Shown: positions 11,936 to 20,545 of the stretch, piece after piece | Layout: each line of letters begins with the position of its first letter | Position numbering within the stretch: the stretch's first letter is position 1 | Assembly (NCBI RefSeq): GCF_003202235.1 | Contig: NZ_MASU01000005.1 | Location: forward strand, 1,736,001-1,800,000 | Length of the DNA stretch: 64,000 nucleotides | From: Prauserella flavalba | GTDB taxonomy: Bacteria; Actinomycetota; Actinomycetes; Mycobacteriales; Pseudonocardiaceae | Direction: 5' to 3' | The notes under the pieces: model-generated | Database searches by the model: none | Told to the model about the DNA's origin: nothing | What the model saw: the letters and a program-made list of their open reading frames with translations, nothing else | Made by a program: the position numbers and the translations under genes

Positions 11936-12324
11936 TCACGCTCCGAAGTAGACGTGCGCGGCTCACAGTGACGGCAGGTTCGGAGAGGCGTCCCTGAGGG
12001 CCTGCCGGGTCGACGCGGGAGCCACGACGTCGTCGATGCGCCAAAGCGTGCCGACGACCTGGGAGAACCCGCGATCTGCAACGCGGCCGCCGGGTGGATC
12101 GCCTCGTCCGACAGGCTCTCGGAAGTGCGCGCGGTCTCGCAGGCGACAGGTAGGCGAACCGCGCGCCGGGCAGGCGCAGCCGGGAGAGGTCGAGCACGCG
12201 CAACGGTGAGCGGGCGTGGTCGTGCAGCACGAGCCTGCTGTCGGACGGGTTGGCGGGGTCGCTGTAGCCGTGGCACGCGAAGTGCGCCCAGCCGCTGCCC
12301 GGACTGCATGCCCACCCTCAGGCG
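11936..12324 (-). pseudogene. Decayed CHAT-domain (caspase-like) protein, C-terminal remnant
   Basis: Read on the minus strand across three frames, this stretch gives the end of a CHAT protease: WAHFACHGYSDPANPSDSRL, then RFAYLS, then (after a shift near 12158) ACETARTSESLSDEAIHPA, then (after a shift near 12085) FSQVVGTLWRIDDVVAP, then a short tail with an in-frame TGA and a final FGA. The catalytic His of HFACHG and Cys of SACET survive, so decay may be recent. CHAT proteins are peptidases of prokaryotic signalling or defence systems. The N-terminal part is absent. It abuts the GntR gene tail to tail. Confidence 0.72.
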
Positions 12325-12439
12325 CCCGTGCCAGCTTCCGCCGCTCAACTTACTGGCAACCCGCGCCTCGCGGGCGCGGTACCGGTGGGCTCCGCCCAAA
12401 CGTCGGCGTCACCGGGCCCGGGCGCCGACGCCCAGGTCG

Positions 12440-12643
12440 CTACTCGCGGACAGGCGCCGCGGGTGACCCGGCAGCAGCAGCGGAGGCCACCACGTCGCCC
12501 GGTTCGTCCCCCTCGCCCGCGACGGTGCGCGGCTGTGGCCCGTCGGCGAGCGGCCAGCCATGACGGCCGACGATCTGGTCGAACAGCGGCGTCGGCTCCC
12601 CTTCCCCGCCGAGCGTCGTCCCCCGCGCCCGTTCTCCGTTCAT
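12440..12643 (-). CDS. Small hypothetical protein (67 aa), second of an overlapping pair
   Basis: No family recognised. A 67-residue acidic, Gly/Pro/Ala-rich peptide with a conserved-looking core, PTPLFDQIVGRHGWPLADGP. Its ATG overlaps the stop of the preceding 58-residue gene as ATGA, the coupling seen in genuine operons elsewhere in this window. The tail is low-complexity alanine. It lies between the CHAT remnant and the dpp-type operon, so it might be part of a lost CHAT-associated module, but nothing in the sequence proves it. Confidence 0.5.
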   Translation of the reverse strand: MNGERARGTTLGGEGEPTPLFDQIVGRHGWPLADGPQPRTVAGEGDEPGDVVASAAAAGSPAAPVRE

Positions 12644-12816
12644 GATGCCCCCTCGACATCCACGATCCGTTCCGCCTGCACCCAGCTCGGCTCGCGATCC
12701 GCGGCCGAACCGGGCGATTTCACCCGGCGGCACACGCGACTCCAATCGCGACGACGGGCGACGAGGTACGTCACCCGGTCACCGATTCGCCAACGGCCGT
12801 GACCACACTCCCCCAT
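12640..12816 (-). CDS. Small basic hypothetical protein (58 aa), first of an overlapping pair
   Basis: No family recognised. A 58-residue peptide starting MGECGHGRWRIGDRVTYLVA and ending QAERIVDVEGAS. The beta-strand-rich pattern GDRVTYLVARR..RVCRRV looks like a compact SH3-like or small-barrel fold. A GGGGGTGAGG ribosome site precedes the ATG, and the stop is coupled to the next gene by ATGA. Coding seems real because the codons have GC-rich third positions and the reading frame ends exactly at the coupling point. Confidence 0.55.
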   Translation of the reverse strand: MGECGHGRWRIGDRVTYLVARRRDWSRVCRRVKSPGSAADREPSWVQAERIVDVEGAS

Positions 12817-12975
12817 GTCGCCTCACCCCCTGCGAACTCGCTCCGACACCCAGCGGAATCGGGCCAGCCGAGGCTAACAGCTCCCTGCGCCGACCGAAAA
12901 CGAGTCACTTACCTGGCGGATGTGACGGCATCGGTCAACGTCCACACCGGATCCTTCCGACGTGGAGGTCCTCCG

Positions 12976-13704
12976 TCACGCCCGGAGCGCGGCCAGCCCC
13001 ACCAGCTCCGCCGTCACCGCCGGCCAGGCCGCACTGAGCGGGTCGATGACCTCGAAGTGGGCGGCATCCGGCACCACGACGAGCTTCGCGGCCGGATGCG
13101 TGTCCACATAGGATTCGCTGACCGCGACCGGAAGCCGGTCCTCGGCGCCGTGCACGAGCACGACCGGTCGCCGCGGTGCCGCCAGCCGCACCGGATCGAG
13201 GTCGGCGCGCTCGTCCGGCGGCCCGCCCAGGAACGCGGCCACCGCACCGTCCCCGAGCCCGAGCCGGTGCCCGAGCATCAAATCGGCGACCGGGGCGAGC
13301 GCCAGTGTTCCGAGCAGGCCGGGCGGCGGGCAGACCGACGACGCCCAGAGCGCGAGATGCCCGCCCGCGGAGTGCCCGGCGAGCACCACCCCCGACGCGT
13401 CCAGCCGCCCCGGCAGCCCCGCCAGCGCGGCCCGCACGTCGGCGACCAGATCGTCCGGTTCGCCCGGTACGCGGCGGTACTCGATCGACAGCACCGGCCA
13501 GCCGTCCTCGCGCAGCGCGGCCGCGAGCGGGCGCGTGTGCGTGCGGTCGTACTCCGGCGTCCAGTACCCGCCGTGGATGAACACCAGCAGCGGATACCGG
13601 GCTGTGCCGGGCAGCCAGGCATCGGCGACGTGTTCGGGCGCGTCGCCGTAGCGCAGCGTGCGGTCGGGCTCCGGCGCGGGGCGCGTGAGCACGGAACGGT
13701 CCAT
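12976..13704 (-). CDS. Alpha/beta hydrolase, kynurenine-formamidase-like
   Basis: A 242-residue esterase/lipase-type hydrolase. The oxyanion motif HGGYW is at residues 44-48, the nucleophile elbow is GHSAGG with S112, and the C-terminal acid and His follow in AEDRLP and DAAHFEV. HGGYW is characteristic of kynurenine formamidase and related small hydrolases. The ATG at 13704 is chosen because GGAGG lies five bases upstream. Last gene of the eight-gene ABC-transporter operon, 25 bases after the LLM gene, so it probably hydrolyses an amide or ester imported by that transporter. Confidence 0.82.
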   Translation of the reverse strand: MDRSVLTRPAPEPDRTLRYGDAPEHVADAWLPGTARYPLLVFIHGGYWTPEYDRTHTRPLAAALREDGWPVLSIEYRRVPGEPDDLVADVRAALAGLPGRLDASGVVLAGHSAGGHLALWASSVCPPPGLLGTLALAPVADLMLGHRLGLGDGAVAAFLGGPPDERADLDPVRLAAPRRPVVLVHGAEDRLPVAVSESYVDTHPAAKLVVVPDAAHFEVIDPLSAAWPAVTAELVGLAALRA

Positions 13705-13729
13705 TACGGCCTCCAACACGGTGTCGTCG

Positions 13730-14746
13730 TCATCCTCGCCCCGCGGACCGGTCGAGCGCGGGCACGACCCTGCTCCCGATCAGCTCGATCCCGCGCAGCG
13801 TGTCGAGCCCCTGCGGGGTACCGAACTCGACGCGGCCGGCGCCCGCGTCGATGAGCCGTTGCGCCTGCGCGGCCACCTGGTCGGGCGTACCGGAGAACGC
13901 GAACAGGTCCAGCAGCTCGTCGGAGATCAGCGAACCGGCGCCGTCGTGGTCCCCGGCGGCGACGCGCGCCTTGATGTCCGTCAGCAGTTCGTGCGGAACG
14001 TCGACGGTGGGATCGAGATCGCCGACGACGCCGAGATACATGGCGACCTCCCGGCGCGCGCGGCGTCGCGCGGCCGCGCCGTCGAGGTCCACGACCGTGA
14101 CGGCGCCGACGACGATGCGAACCTCGCCGGGTTCCCGTCCCGCCGCCCGCTCCCCCGGCTCGAGCCGCCGCCGCATCACGGGCAGCATCGCGGGATTCGC
14201 GGTGCCGCCGATCTTGATCTCCTGGGCGAGCGAGCCCGCCATCGCGACGGCCCGCGGACCCCACGCGCCGATCAGCAGCGGTGGGTCGGGCCGGTGTGTC
14301 TCGTAGCGCAGTGCGACGCCGGGCGCCAGCTCGAAGACCTTGCCCCGGAAGCCGGCACCGTCTCCGGCGAGCAGCCGGTAGATGAACTGCACCGCCTCAC
14401 GCAGGTGCGTGAGCGGGCGCGGCTGCGTGAGCCCGATGTCGCCGAGCCACGTTCCCCGCGCCAGCCCCAGGTAGGCGCGCCCGTCCGAGGCGGAGTCCAG
14501 CGCCGCGAGCTGGCCCGCGATCTCGTACGGATGCATCGAGTACGGGTTCCAGCAGGCCGCGCCGAGGCGCACCCTGCCGGTGACCCTCGCCATCTCCAGC
14601 AGCGCGGGCAGCGGCGGCTGGAACAGCAGGTCCGCGAACACGCTGAGCACGTCGATGCCGTGGGCCTCGGCGGCCGTCGCGAGCCGCGCGTACTCGGGAA
14701 GCGAGAGGTTGCTCTGCAGGCCGAGCCCGATCTCCACCTCCCTCAT
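13730..14746 (-). CDS. LLM-class (F420/flavin-dependent) oxidoreductase
   Basis: A 338-residue luciferase-like TIM-barrel enzyme. It opens with VEIGLGLQSNLSLPEYARLA, has an RVRLGAACWNPYSMHPYEIA strand typical of F420-dependent members, and ends in a GTPDQVAAQAQRLIDAGAGRV segment that contacts the cofactor phosphate. Related proteins are methylenetetrahydromethanopterin-reductase-like reductases or monooxygenases. Its ATG overlaps the TIGR04076 stop (ATGA). Substrate unknown; its place in the ABC-importer operon suggests it acts on the imported compound. Confidence 0.85.
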   Translation of the reverse strand: MREVEIGLGLQSNLSLPEYARLATAAEAHGIDVLSVFADLLFQPPLPALLEMARVTGRVRLGAACWNPYSMHPYEIAGQLAALDSASDGRAYLGLARGTWLGDIGLTQPRPLTHLREAVQFIYRLLAGDGAGFRGKVFELAPGVALRYETHRPDPPLLIGAWGPRAVAMAGSLAQEIKIGGTANPAMLPVMRRRLEPGERAAGREPGEVRIVVGAVTVVDLDGAAARRRARREVAMYLGVVGDLDPTVDVPHELLTDIKARVAAGDHDGAGSLISDELLDLFAFSGTPDQVAAQAQRLIDAGAGRVEFGTPQGLDTLRGIELIGSRVVPALDRSAGRG

Positions 14747-15063
14747 GTCAGGTCGCCGGAACGCAGGTCGCACCGCCGCGTGCGATCGACGCGCATGACG
14801 AGCCGTTCGTCGGGGTCCGGGCAGGCCACGTGGCAGTCCCGTTCGAGCCAGTCCCCCTGGGGCAGATCGCGCTGTTTCGCCGGCAACAGCGGCAGCGCGG
14901 CCTGCAGGGCGTACAGGCAGAAGTGCTTGCCCTCGGGGATGCGCAGCTCCGCGCTGTTGGTCAGCTCGAAGTAGTCGCCCACGTCCATCCCGCACACCGA
15001 GCGCCCCTCGATGCGCTCGACGGTCACCCGCAGATCCCACAAGCTCATGTCCGGTTGTGTCAT
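14743..15063 (-). CDS. TIGR04076-family protein
   Basis: A 106-residue protein of the TIGR04076 type, recognised by VTVERIEGRSVCGMDVGDYF, the central NSAELRIPEGKHFCLYALQAALPLLPAKQR, and the cysteine-rich end DCHVACPDPD. These proteins usually sit next to redox or peptide-modifying enzymes and their function is unknown. Both ends are coupled to neighbours by ATGA (ABC ATPase before, LLM oxidoreductase after). An internal ATG at 15048 is a possible second start. Confidence 0.8.
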   Translation of the reverse strand: MTQPDMSLWDLRVTVERIEGRSVCGMDVGDYFELTNSAELRIPEGKHFCLYALQAALPLLPAKQRDLPQGDWLERDCHVACPDPDERLVMRVDRTRRCDLRSGDLT

Positions 15064-16010
15064 GCCGCCCTTCCCGTGTCGTCGTTGTCCAGCCAGCAGG
15101 CGACCGTGTGGTCGTCGCCCGCGAGTTCCGGTTCGTCGGCGCAGGCGGCGAACGCCCGCGGGCACCGGGCCCGGAACCGGCATCCGGTGCGCACGGCGGC
15201 GGGGTCGCCGACCTCGCCCGCGAGCGCGCGCGGGAGCCCGGCGTCCGGGTCCGCGCTGGGGATCGCCTCGATCAGTGCCCGTGTGTACGGATGTTTCGGG
15301 TCCCGCCACAGCTGCTCGGTCGGTCCGGCCTCGACGATGCGGCCGAGGTACATCACCGCGGTCACGTCGGCGAGCCTGCGCACGAGCGCGAGGTCGTGCG
15401 AGATGAAGAGCATCCCGACCTCGAGCTGCCGCACCAGCTGGGACAGCACCTCCACCACCTGTGCCTGTGACGACACGTCGAGGGCGGTCACCGGTTCGTC
15501 GGCGATGAGCACGTCCGGGCGGGCCACCAGTGCCCTGGCGATCGCGATGCGCTGCAGCTGCCCGCCGGAGAACTGGTGCGGGAACCGCGTGGCGGCCGAC
15601 TCGTCGAGCCCGACGCGGGTGAGCTGGCCGAGCGCGTACCGTTCCCGTTCCTGCCCGCGACCGACGTCGGGTGGCACCCCGTCCAGCAGCTGGCTCAGCA
15701 CCGTGCGCCGCGGGTTGAGTGACGAGTACGGGTTCTGGAACACCATCTGCAGACCGATCTCCGCGCGCCGGCGCCTGCGCCAGCCCAGTGGCGTCACCGG
15801 CTGGCCGCGCAACCGCACGTCGCCGCCCGCGGGCGCGGACAGCCCCGCCGCGACCCTCGCGAGCGAGGACTTGCCGCACCCGGACTCGCCCACCAGGCCG
15901 ACGATCTCGCCCGGCCGGACAGTCAGCGACACGCCGTCGACGGCCCGGACCCGGTGACGGCCCGCGGGCCGGTACTCGACCGCGATGTCGGTCAGCTCCA
16001 GCAGGCTCAT
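15060..16010 (-). CDS. Oligopeptide-type ABC transporter ATPase (second ATPase, DppF-like)
   Basis: A 316-residue ATPase. Walker A is GESGCGKSS (about residues 41-49), the signature is FSGGQLQRIAIARAL, Walker B is DVLIADEPVTALD, and the switch His follows in FISHD. The C-terminal oligopeptide/dipeptide extension (about 240-310) holds four cysteines (GCRFRARCPRAFAAC...VAC) that bind an Fe-S cluster in some relatives. It pairs with the ATPase upstream, which it overlaps by ATGA, to power the two permeases. Confidence 0.93.
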   Translation of the reverse strand: MSLLELTDIAVEYRPAGRHRVRAVDGVSLTVRPGEIVGLVGESGCGKSSLARVAAGLSAPAGGDVRLRGQPVTPLGWRRRRRAEIGLQMVFQNPYSSLNPRRTVLSQLLDGVPPDVGRGQERERYALGQLTRVGLDESAATRFPHQFSGGQLQRIAIARALVARPDVLIADEPVTALDVSSQAQVVEVLSQLVRQLEVGMLFISHDLALVRRLADVTAVMYLGRIVEAGPTEQLWRDPKHPYTRALIEAIPSADPDAGLPRALAGEVGDPAAVRTGCRFRARCPRAFAACADEPELAGDDHTVACWLDNDDTGRAA

Positions 16011-16807
16011 CGCGGCACCTCCGCCGTCTCGGCGCGCGCCGCGAGCAGCGCGCGGGTGTAGGGGTGGCCGGGCGAGCGCAGCAACCGCGCCGTCGGCGCC
16101 GACTCGACGACCCGGCCGTGCTGGAACACGCACGTGTGTGTCGCGAGCGAGGCCAGTACGCCGAGGTCGTGGGTGATGAACAGGACGCTCAGCCCGAACT
16201 CGGAGCGCAGCGAGTCCAGCAGGGCGAGGATCCCCGCCTGCACGGTGACGTCGAGCGCGGTCGTCGGCTCGTCGGCGATCAGCAGCTTCGGCCGGGCGGC
16301 GAGCGCGGAGGCGATGGCGATGCGCTGCAGTTGCCCGCCGGAGAACTGGTGCGGGTACGACCGCAGGGCACGCCCGGGATCGGGCAGGCGAACCTGCTCC
16401 AGCAGCTCGATCGCCCGCGCCTTCGCCTGCGTGCGGGTGAGGCCGAGGTGCACGCGCATGTGCTCGGTGAGCTGCCTGCCGATGCTGAGCATGGGATGCA
16501 GTGCGGCGGTGGGGTCCTGGAACACCATCGCGATGCCGTGCCCGCGTACCGCGTGCATCGCCTTGCGGTCGCGGTGGTCGAGCTCGGCACCGTCGAACCG
16601 CAGCGTGCCGGACACCTCCGCACCGGAGGGCAGCAGGTCGAGCAGGGTCCGGGCGGTCATGCTCTTGCCAGAGCCGCTCTCCCCCGCGATGCCGACGATC
16701 TGTCCGCGTTGGACGGTCAGAGAGACGTCGTTGAGCACCGGCACCGGGCCGTCGGGTCCGGGCAGGCGCACCGCGAGATTCTCCACGGCGAGCAGTTCGT
16801 CGCTCAT
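16007..16807 (-). CDS. Oligopeptide-type ABC transporter ATPase (first ATPase, DppD-like)
   Basis: A 266-residue ATPase with Walker A GESGSGKSM (about 37-45), signature FSGGQLQRIAIASAL, Walker B KLLIADEPTTALD and FITHDLGVLA. It is shorter than usual DppD (about 320) and ends soon after HPYTRALLAA, so it lacks the Cys-rich C-terminal extension that its partner has. Its start is one base after the permease stop, and its end overlaps the next ATPase. Confidence 0.92.
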   Translation of the reverse strand: MSDELLAVENLAVRLPGPDGPVPVLNDVSLTVQRGQIVGIAGESGSGKSMTARTLLDLLPSGAEVSGTLRFDGAELDHRDRKAMHAVRGHGIAMVFQDPTAALHPMLSIGRQLTEHMRVHLGLTRTQAKARAIELLEQVRLPDPGRALRSYPHQFSGGQLQRIAIASALAARPKLLIADEPTTALDVTVQAGILALLDSLRSEFGLSVLFITHDLGVLASLATHTCVFQHGRVVESAPTARLLRSPGHPYTRALLAARAETAEVPR

Positions 16808-16808
16808 G

Positions 16809-17669
16809 TCAGCGGCCTCCCACGAGGTTGGGGTCGAACCGGTCGCGGATGGCGTCGCCCAGGATGTTGCACGCCAGCACCACGGTCAGAATCGCCAGGC
16901 CGGGGAACACGCTGACCCACCACATGCTGATGTCGTTGGAGCCGAGCGCCACCATCGCGCCCCACTCCGGTGCGGGCGGGCGCGGGCCGAGCCCGAGAAA
17001 CGACAGGCCGGCGAGCAGCAGCACCGCGTTGCCGAGCTCGAGCGTCGCGAGCACGATGGCCGGACCGACGCTGTTCGGGATGACGTCGCGGCGGAGCACC
17101 GTCACCGGCCCGACGCCGAGCATCCGGGCGGCGGAGAGGTAGTTCTCGCCGCGGATGCTCAGCACGGCACCGCGGATGACGCGCGCGTACACCGGCCACG
17201 ACACGATCACGAGCGCCAGCACGGCGTTGGTCGCGCTCGGCCCGAAGGCGGCCGTGACCGCCATCGCGAGGATGATCTGCGGGAACGCGAACACCAGGTC
17301 GGTGACGCGCATGATGATCTCGTCGGCGACCCGGCCGAGGTAGCCGGCGACGAGACCCAGCAACCCGCCCACCAGCAGTGCTCCGGCCACGATCGCGAGC
17401 GCGAGCGGGATCGACAGCCGGGCACCGTGCAGCACGCGGCTGAGCACGTCGCGGCCGAGCTCGTCGGTGCCGAACGGGTGTGCCGCCGACGGCGGTGCGT
17501 AGATGTCGGCGCTCTGCGCGAGCGGGTCGTAGGGGCTGAGCCAGCCCGCCAGCACGGCCACCGCGAGCCACGCGGCGAGGACGACGAGCGCGGTGACCAC
17601 GACGGGCTGGCGCCAGACGCGGTGCCGCCGGGTGCGGGCCCCGGACCGGGGCAGGACGGTCGCTGTCAT
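16809..17669 (-). CDS. Oligopeptide-type ABC transporter permease (DppC-like)
   Basis: A 286-residue inner-membrane permease with six predicted segments. The periplasmic opening DPLAQSADIY..HPFGTDELGRDVLSRVLHGAR is the DppC/OppC hallmark (GTDxxGRD). The EAA loop that docks to the ATPases lies in NYLSAARMLGVGPVTVLRRDVIPN. Coupled by ATGA overlap to the preceding DppB-like gene. Confidence 0.93.
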   Translation of the reverse strand: MTATVLPRSGARTRRHRVWRQPVVVTALVVLAAWLAVAVLAGWLSPYDPLAQSADIYAPPSAAHPFGTDELGRDVLSRVLHGARLSIPLALAIVAGALLVGGLLGLVAGYLGRVADEIIMRVTDLVFAFPQIILAMAVTAAFGPSATNAVLALVIVSWPVYARVIRGAVLSIRGENYLSAARMLGVGPVTVLRRDVIPNSVGPAIVLATLELGNAVLLLAGLSFLGLGPRPPAPEWGAMVALGSNDISMWWVSVFPGLAILTVVLACNILGDAIRDRFDPNLVGGR

Positions 17670-18733
17670 GAGAGGCGGATCCTCGGGTCGGCGAGGCCGT
17701 AGAGCAGATCCACGACCAGGTTGATCAGGATGTAGGTCGCCGCGACGAACAGGGTCACGCCGAGAATCGCGGGCCGGTCGAGAGCGCTGGCGCTGGTGTA
17801 GGCGTAGTTGCCGAGGCCGGGCCAGGCGAAGACGCTCTCGATCAGCACCGTGCCGGCGAGCATCGAGGCGAACGTCAGCCCGGCCATCGTCATGATCTGC
17901 ACGAGGCCGGCGCGCAGCAGGTGCCGGAACAGCACCGTGCGCGGCGGCAGTCCCTTGGCGTGCGCGGCCGTGATGTAGTCCTTGCGGAGCACCTCCAGCA
18001 ATGCCGAGCGGACGAACCGGACGAGGGTCGCGGTGGTGACGAGGGTCAGCACGAGCACGGGCAGTGCCGCGTGCTGCACGGCGTCCCAGGCCAGCATCGG
18101 GTCACCGGCGAGCAGGGCGTCCACGGGGTAGAGCCCGGTGACCGAGGGCGGCGGGGAGAACTCGGGACTGAGCCGTCCGCCGCCCGGGGAGAGGCCGAGC
18201 ACGAAGAAGAACAGGTACAGCGCCAGCAGGGACAGCCAGAACGGCGGTGTCGACAGCCCCAGCAGCGAGCCGATCCGCACGGCCTGGTCGGCGGCCCTGC
18301 CGTGCCGCAGCGCGGCGAACATGCCGATGCCGATGCCGAGCAGGACCGACAGCAGGATCGCGGGCAGTGCGATCTCGAGCGTCGCGGGGATGTGGTCGAG
18401 CAGGTCCTCGACCACGGGCCTGCCGGTGTGCTGCGAGGTGCCGAGATCGCCCTGCACCAGGTTCCGGAGGTAGGTCAGGTACTGCACGGGCAGCGGTTCG
18501 TCGAGACCCCACCGCTGTTCGAACGCCGCCACCGCGGCCGGGTCACCGAGCGCCTCGTCGGACAGGTTGGCGGCCACGGGGTCGCCCGGAACGGCCTGCA
18601 CGAGCAGGAAGCCGATCAGCGTCGAGCCGAACAGCAGGCCGACGGCGATGGCGAGCCGCCGCGCGAGGTAGCGCACGATCGGCGGTACGCGCGGGCGCCG
18701 CGCGGGCGGCGCGCTGGTTTCCACTGTGGTCAC
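17666..18733 (-). CDS. Oligopeptide-type ABC transporter permease (DppB-like)
   Basis: A 355-residue permease. The first segment RRLAIAVGLLFGSTLIGFLL leads into VQAVPGDPVAANL, typical of DppB/OppB. The EAA loop is in DYITAAHAKGLPPRTVLFRH, and LIESVFAWPGLGNYAY marks the final third. The N-terminal 20 residues are Pro/Arg-rich and cytoplasmic. It follows the binding-protein gene by 25 bases. Confidence 0.93.
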   Translation of the reverse strand: MTTVETSAPPARRPRVPPIVRYLARRLAIAVGLLFGSTLIGFLLVQAVPGDPVAANLSDEALGDPAAVAAFEQRWGLDEPLPVQYLTYLRNLVQGDLGTSQHTGRPVVEDLLDHIPATLEIALPAILLSVLLGIGIGMFAALRHGRAADQAVRIGSLLGLSTPPFWLSLLALYLFFFVLGLSPGGGRLSPEFSPPPSVTGLYPVDALLAGDPMLAWDAVQHAALPVLVLTLVTTATLVRFVRSALLEVLRKDYITAAHAKGLPPRTVLFRHLLRAGLVQIMTMAGLTFASMLAGTVLIESVFAWPGLGNYAYTSASALDRPAILGVTLFVAATYILINLVVDLLYGLADPRIRLS

Positions 18734-18758
18734 GGGTTCTCCTCCCGGGTCGGCACGC

Positions 18759-20375
18759 TCAGGAAGCGGGCCGGACGGCGGCCAGGTCGACGATCCAGCC
18801 GGCCGGCGTGTACTCGGCTCCGCTGACCTCGGGCGTGCTCACGACCGTGCCCGAGTTGTTGCCCAGCAGCACGTACGGCGCATCGCGGTACATCGCGTGC
18901 TGCCAGCGCACGACCGCGGCGTTGCGTTGTTCGTCGGTGGTGGCGGCGAGGAAGTCGTCCGTCGCCGACAGCACGTCGGCGGACGCCTTGTCCTCGGTCC
19001 AGTTCATGCGCTCGGCGTTGACGCCGCCGGGCGACATCACGCGGACCATCGAGTCGGCCCTCGGGTAGGTCAGCGCCTGCGGCGTCATGCCCATCTGCGC
19101 CTTGCCGCCGCGGTACTGCTCCAGGAACGAGTTCATCGGCAGGGGCCGCAGTTCGATGGTGATGCCCGCCTTGGCCGCGTCACCCTGCACCTTGGTGGCG
19201 ATCGTGCCGAGGTCGACGCCGCGGTAGGTGATGGCAGGGTAGATGAACTCGATGGCCGGGTCGGTGAGGCCCGCGTCGCGCAGCAGTTTCCTGGCCAGCG
19301 GCAGGTCCTGGCGGAGCGTGTCCTGCTTCGGCAGCGTGCCGGGGTACGCGGGTGCGATCAGTCCGCGGGCGGGTCCGCTGCGGCTGCCGAACAGCTCGGC
19401 GAGACCGCGGTAGTCCAGCGCCGCGCGCACGGCCCTGACGAACTCCGGTCGCGAGCCCACCCGCGAGACCTGGGGGTCGGTGTTGACGAACGAGAAGTAC
19501 GACGTGTCCGGCTGCTGCGAGACCGTCAGCGAGGGCGGCAGCCCCTCCAGCAGCGTGCCCGCGATGTCGAGCGCGATCTCCGGGCTCGACGACCGGGTCA
19601 GGGTCAGCTTCTGGTTCTGCGCTTCCATGTTCCGGATCACCACCCGGGCGTAGCCGGGCTTGTCACCCCAGTAGTTCTCGTTGGCGGTGAGCACCAGCTG
19701 CTCGCCGGGCTGGTTCCGCTCGAGCACGTAAGGCCCGCTGCCCGCGGTGTTCTGGTCCAGATAGGACTGTGCGCGATCCTGCGACGCGGCGCTCTCGTCG
19801 GAACGCCCACCGTGCTCGGCGACCACGTCCGCGTTCACGATGGAGGCGGCGGGCATCGCCATGAGCACGGGCACGTTCGGGTTCGGGGCCCGCGAGGTGA
19901 CGCGCACCGTACGGTCGTCGACGGCACGGATGTCCAGATCGGCGAAGTACGCGGACGTGCTGCCCTTGAGGTTCACGAGGCGGTTCAGGGAGAACTCGGC
20001 GTCCTCGGCGGTCACGGGTGTGCCGTCGGAGAACGTGGCGTTCTCGCGCAGCGTGAAGGTGAACCGGGTGGCGTCCGGTGAGGCCTCGTACGACTCCGCC
20101 AGGCCCGGCTTCGGCTCGGTCACGTCGCCGCCCTCGAAGGTGAGCAGCGACTCGTAGAGGACGTGCACGGCCAGGTAACCGGTCTGCTCGTACACCATCC
20201 CGGGGTCGAGTGTCTTGTACACAAAGGACGTGTCGACGACGAGGGTGTTGTCTCTCGCCGCCGAACCGGCCCGGCCTGCCGTGCACGCACTCAGCACGCA
20301 CGTGACGACGGCGGCCAGCGACACGGCGGCGAGCAGCCGACGGCGCCGGGCGGGGACTCGGAACCGACGGGGCAT
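18759..20375 (-). CDS. Extracellular substrate-binding lipoprotein of peptide-type ABC transporter
   Basis: A 538-residue SBP_bac_5-type (DppA/OppA/NikA) lipoprotein. An Arg-rich n-region, an Ala/Val h-region and a lipobox LSAC with C31 define a lipidated export signal. The mature part shows YKTLDPGMVYEQTGYLAVHVLYE and FTLRENATFSDGTPVTAEDAEFSL, both family signatures. It is first in an eight-gene operon, behind the element at 20432-20470. Ligand unknown; peptides or N-acyl amino compounds fit the nearby amidohydrolases. Confidence 0.93.
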   Translation of the reverse strand: MPRRFRVPARRRRLLAAVSLAAVVTCVLSACTAGRAGSAARDNTLVVDTSFVYKTLDPGMVYEQTGYLAVHVLYESLLTFEGGDVTEPKPGLAESYEASPDATRFTFTLRENATFSDGTPVTAEDAEFSLNRLVNLKGSTSAYFADLDIRAVDDRTVRVTSRAPNPNVPVLMAMPAASIVNADVVAEHGGRSDESAASQDRAQSYLDQNTAGSGPYVLERNQPGEQLVLTANENYWGDKPGYARVVIRNMEAQNQKLTLTRSSSPEIALDIAGTLLEGLPPSLTVSQQPDTSYFSFVNTDPQVSRVGSRPEFVRAVRAALDYRGLAELFGSRSGPARGLIAPAYPGTLPKQDTLRQDLPLARKLLRDAGLTDPAIEFIYPAITYRGVDLGTIATKVQGDAAKAGITIELRPLPMNSFLEQYRGGKAQMGMTPQALTYPRADSMVRVMSPGGVNAERMNWTEDKASADVLSATDDFLAATTDEQRNAAVVRWQHAMYRDAPYVLLGNNSGTVVSTPEVSGAEYTPAGWIVDLAAVRPAS

Positions 20376-20431
20376 GTTTCCTCCGGAAGAGTTCGCCGAG
20401 CGGAGACATCGGAGTCAAACCCGCCGCGGAA

Positions 20432-20470
20432 GTATAGTCAAGGTGTACGCGTGTTTATCTTGAGTAAACT
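20432..20470. promoter_or_regulatory. Operator/promoter element, copy 1 (dppA-like side)
   Basis: The element begins GTATAGTCAAG, continues GTGTAC, then TTTA, and ends GAGTAAAC. The same arrangement recurs at 24064-24101 upstream of the amidohydrolase operon with one base of spacer difference. The minus-strand reading contains CTTGACTATAC, which includes a TATAC -10-like box. TAGTCAAG and CTTGAGTA form an imperfect inverted repeat. It lies between the binding-protein gene and the XRE-cupin gene, the likely regulator of both operons. Confidence 0.6.
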
Positions 20471-20545
20471 GGCGCCGAATGCTCCGCGGTTGGCTCCGAA
20501 TAGGGCACTATCGGACAACCGCACCAGCGAAAGGACGGCGACACC

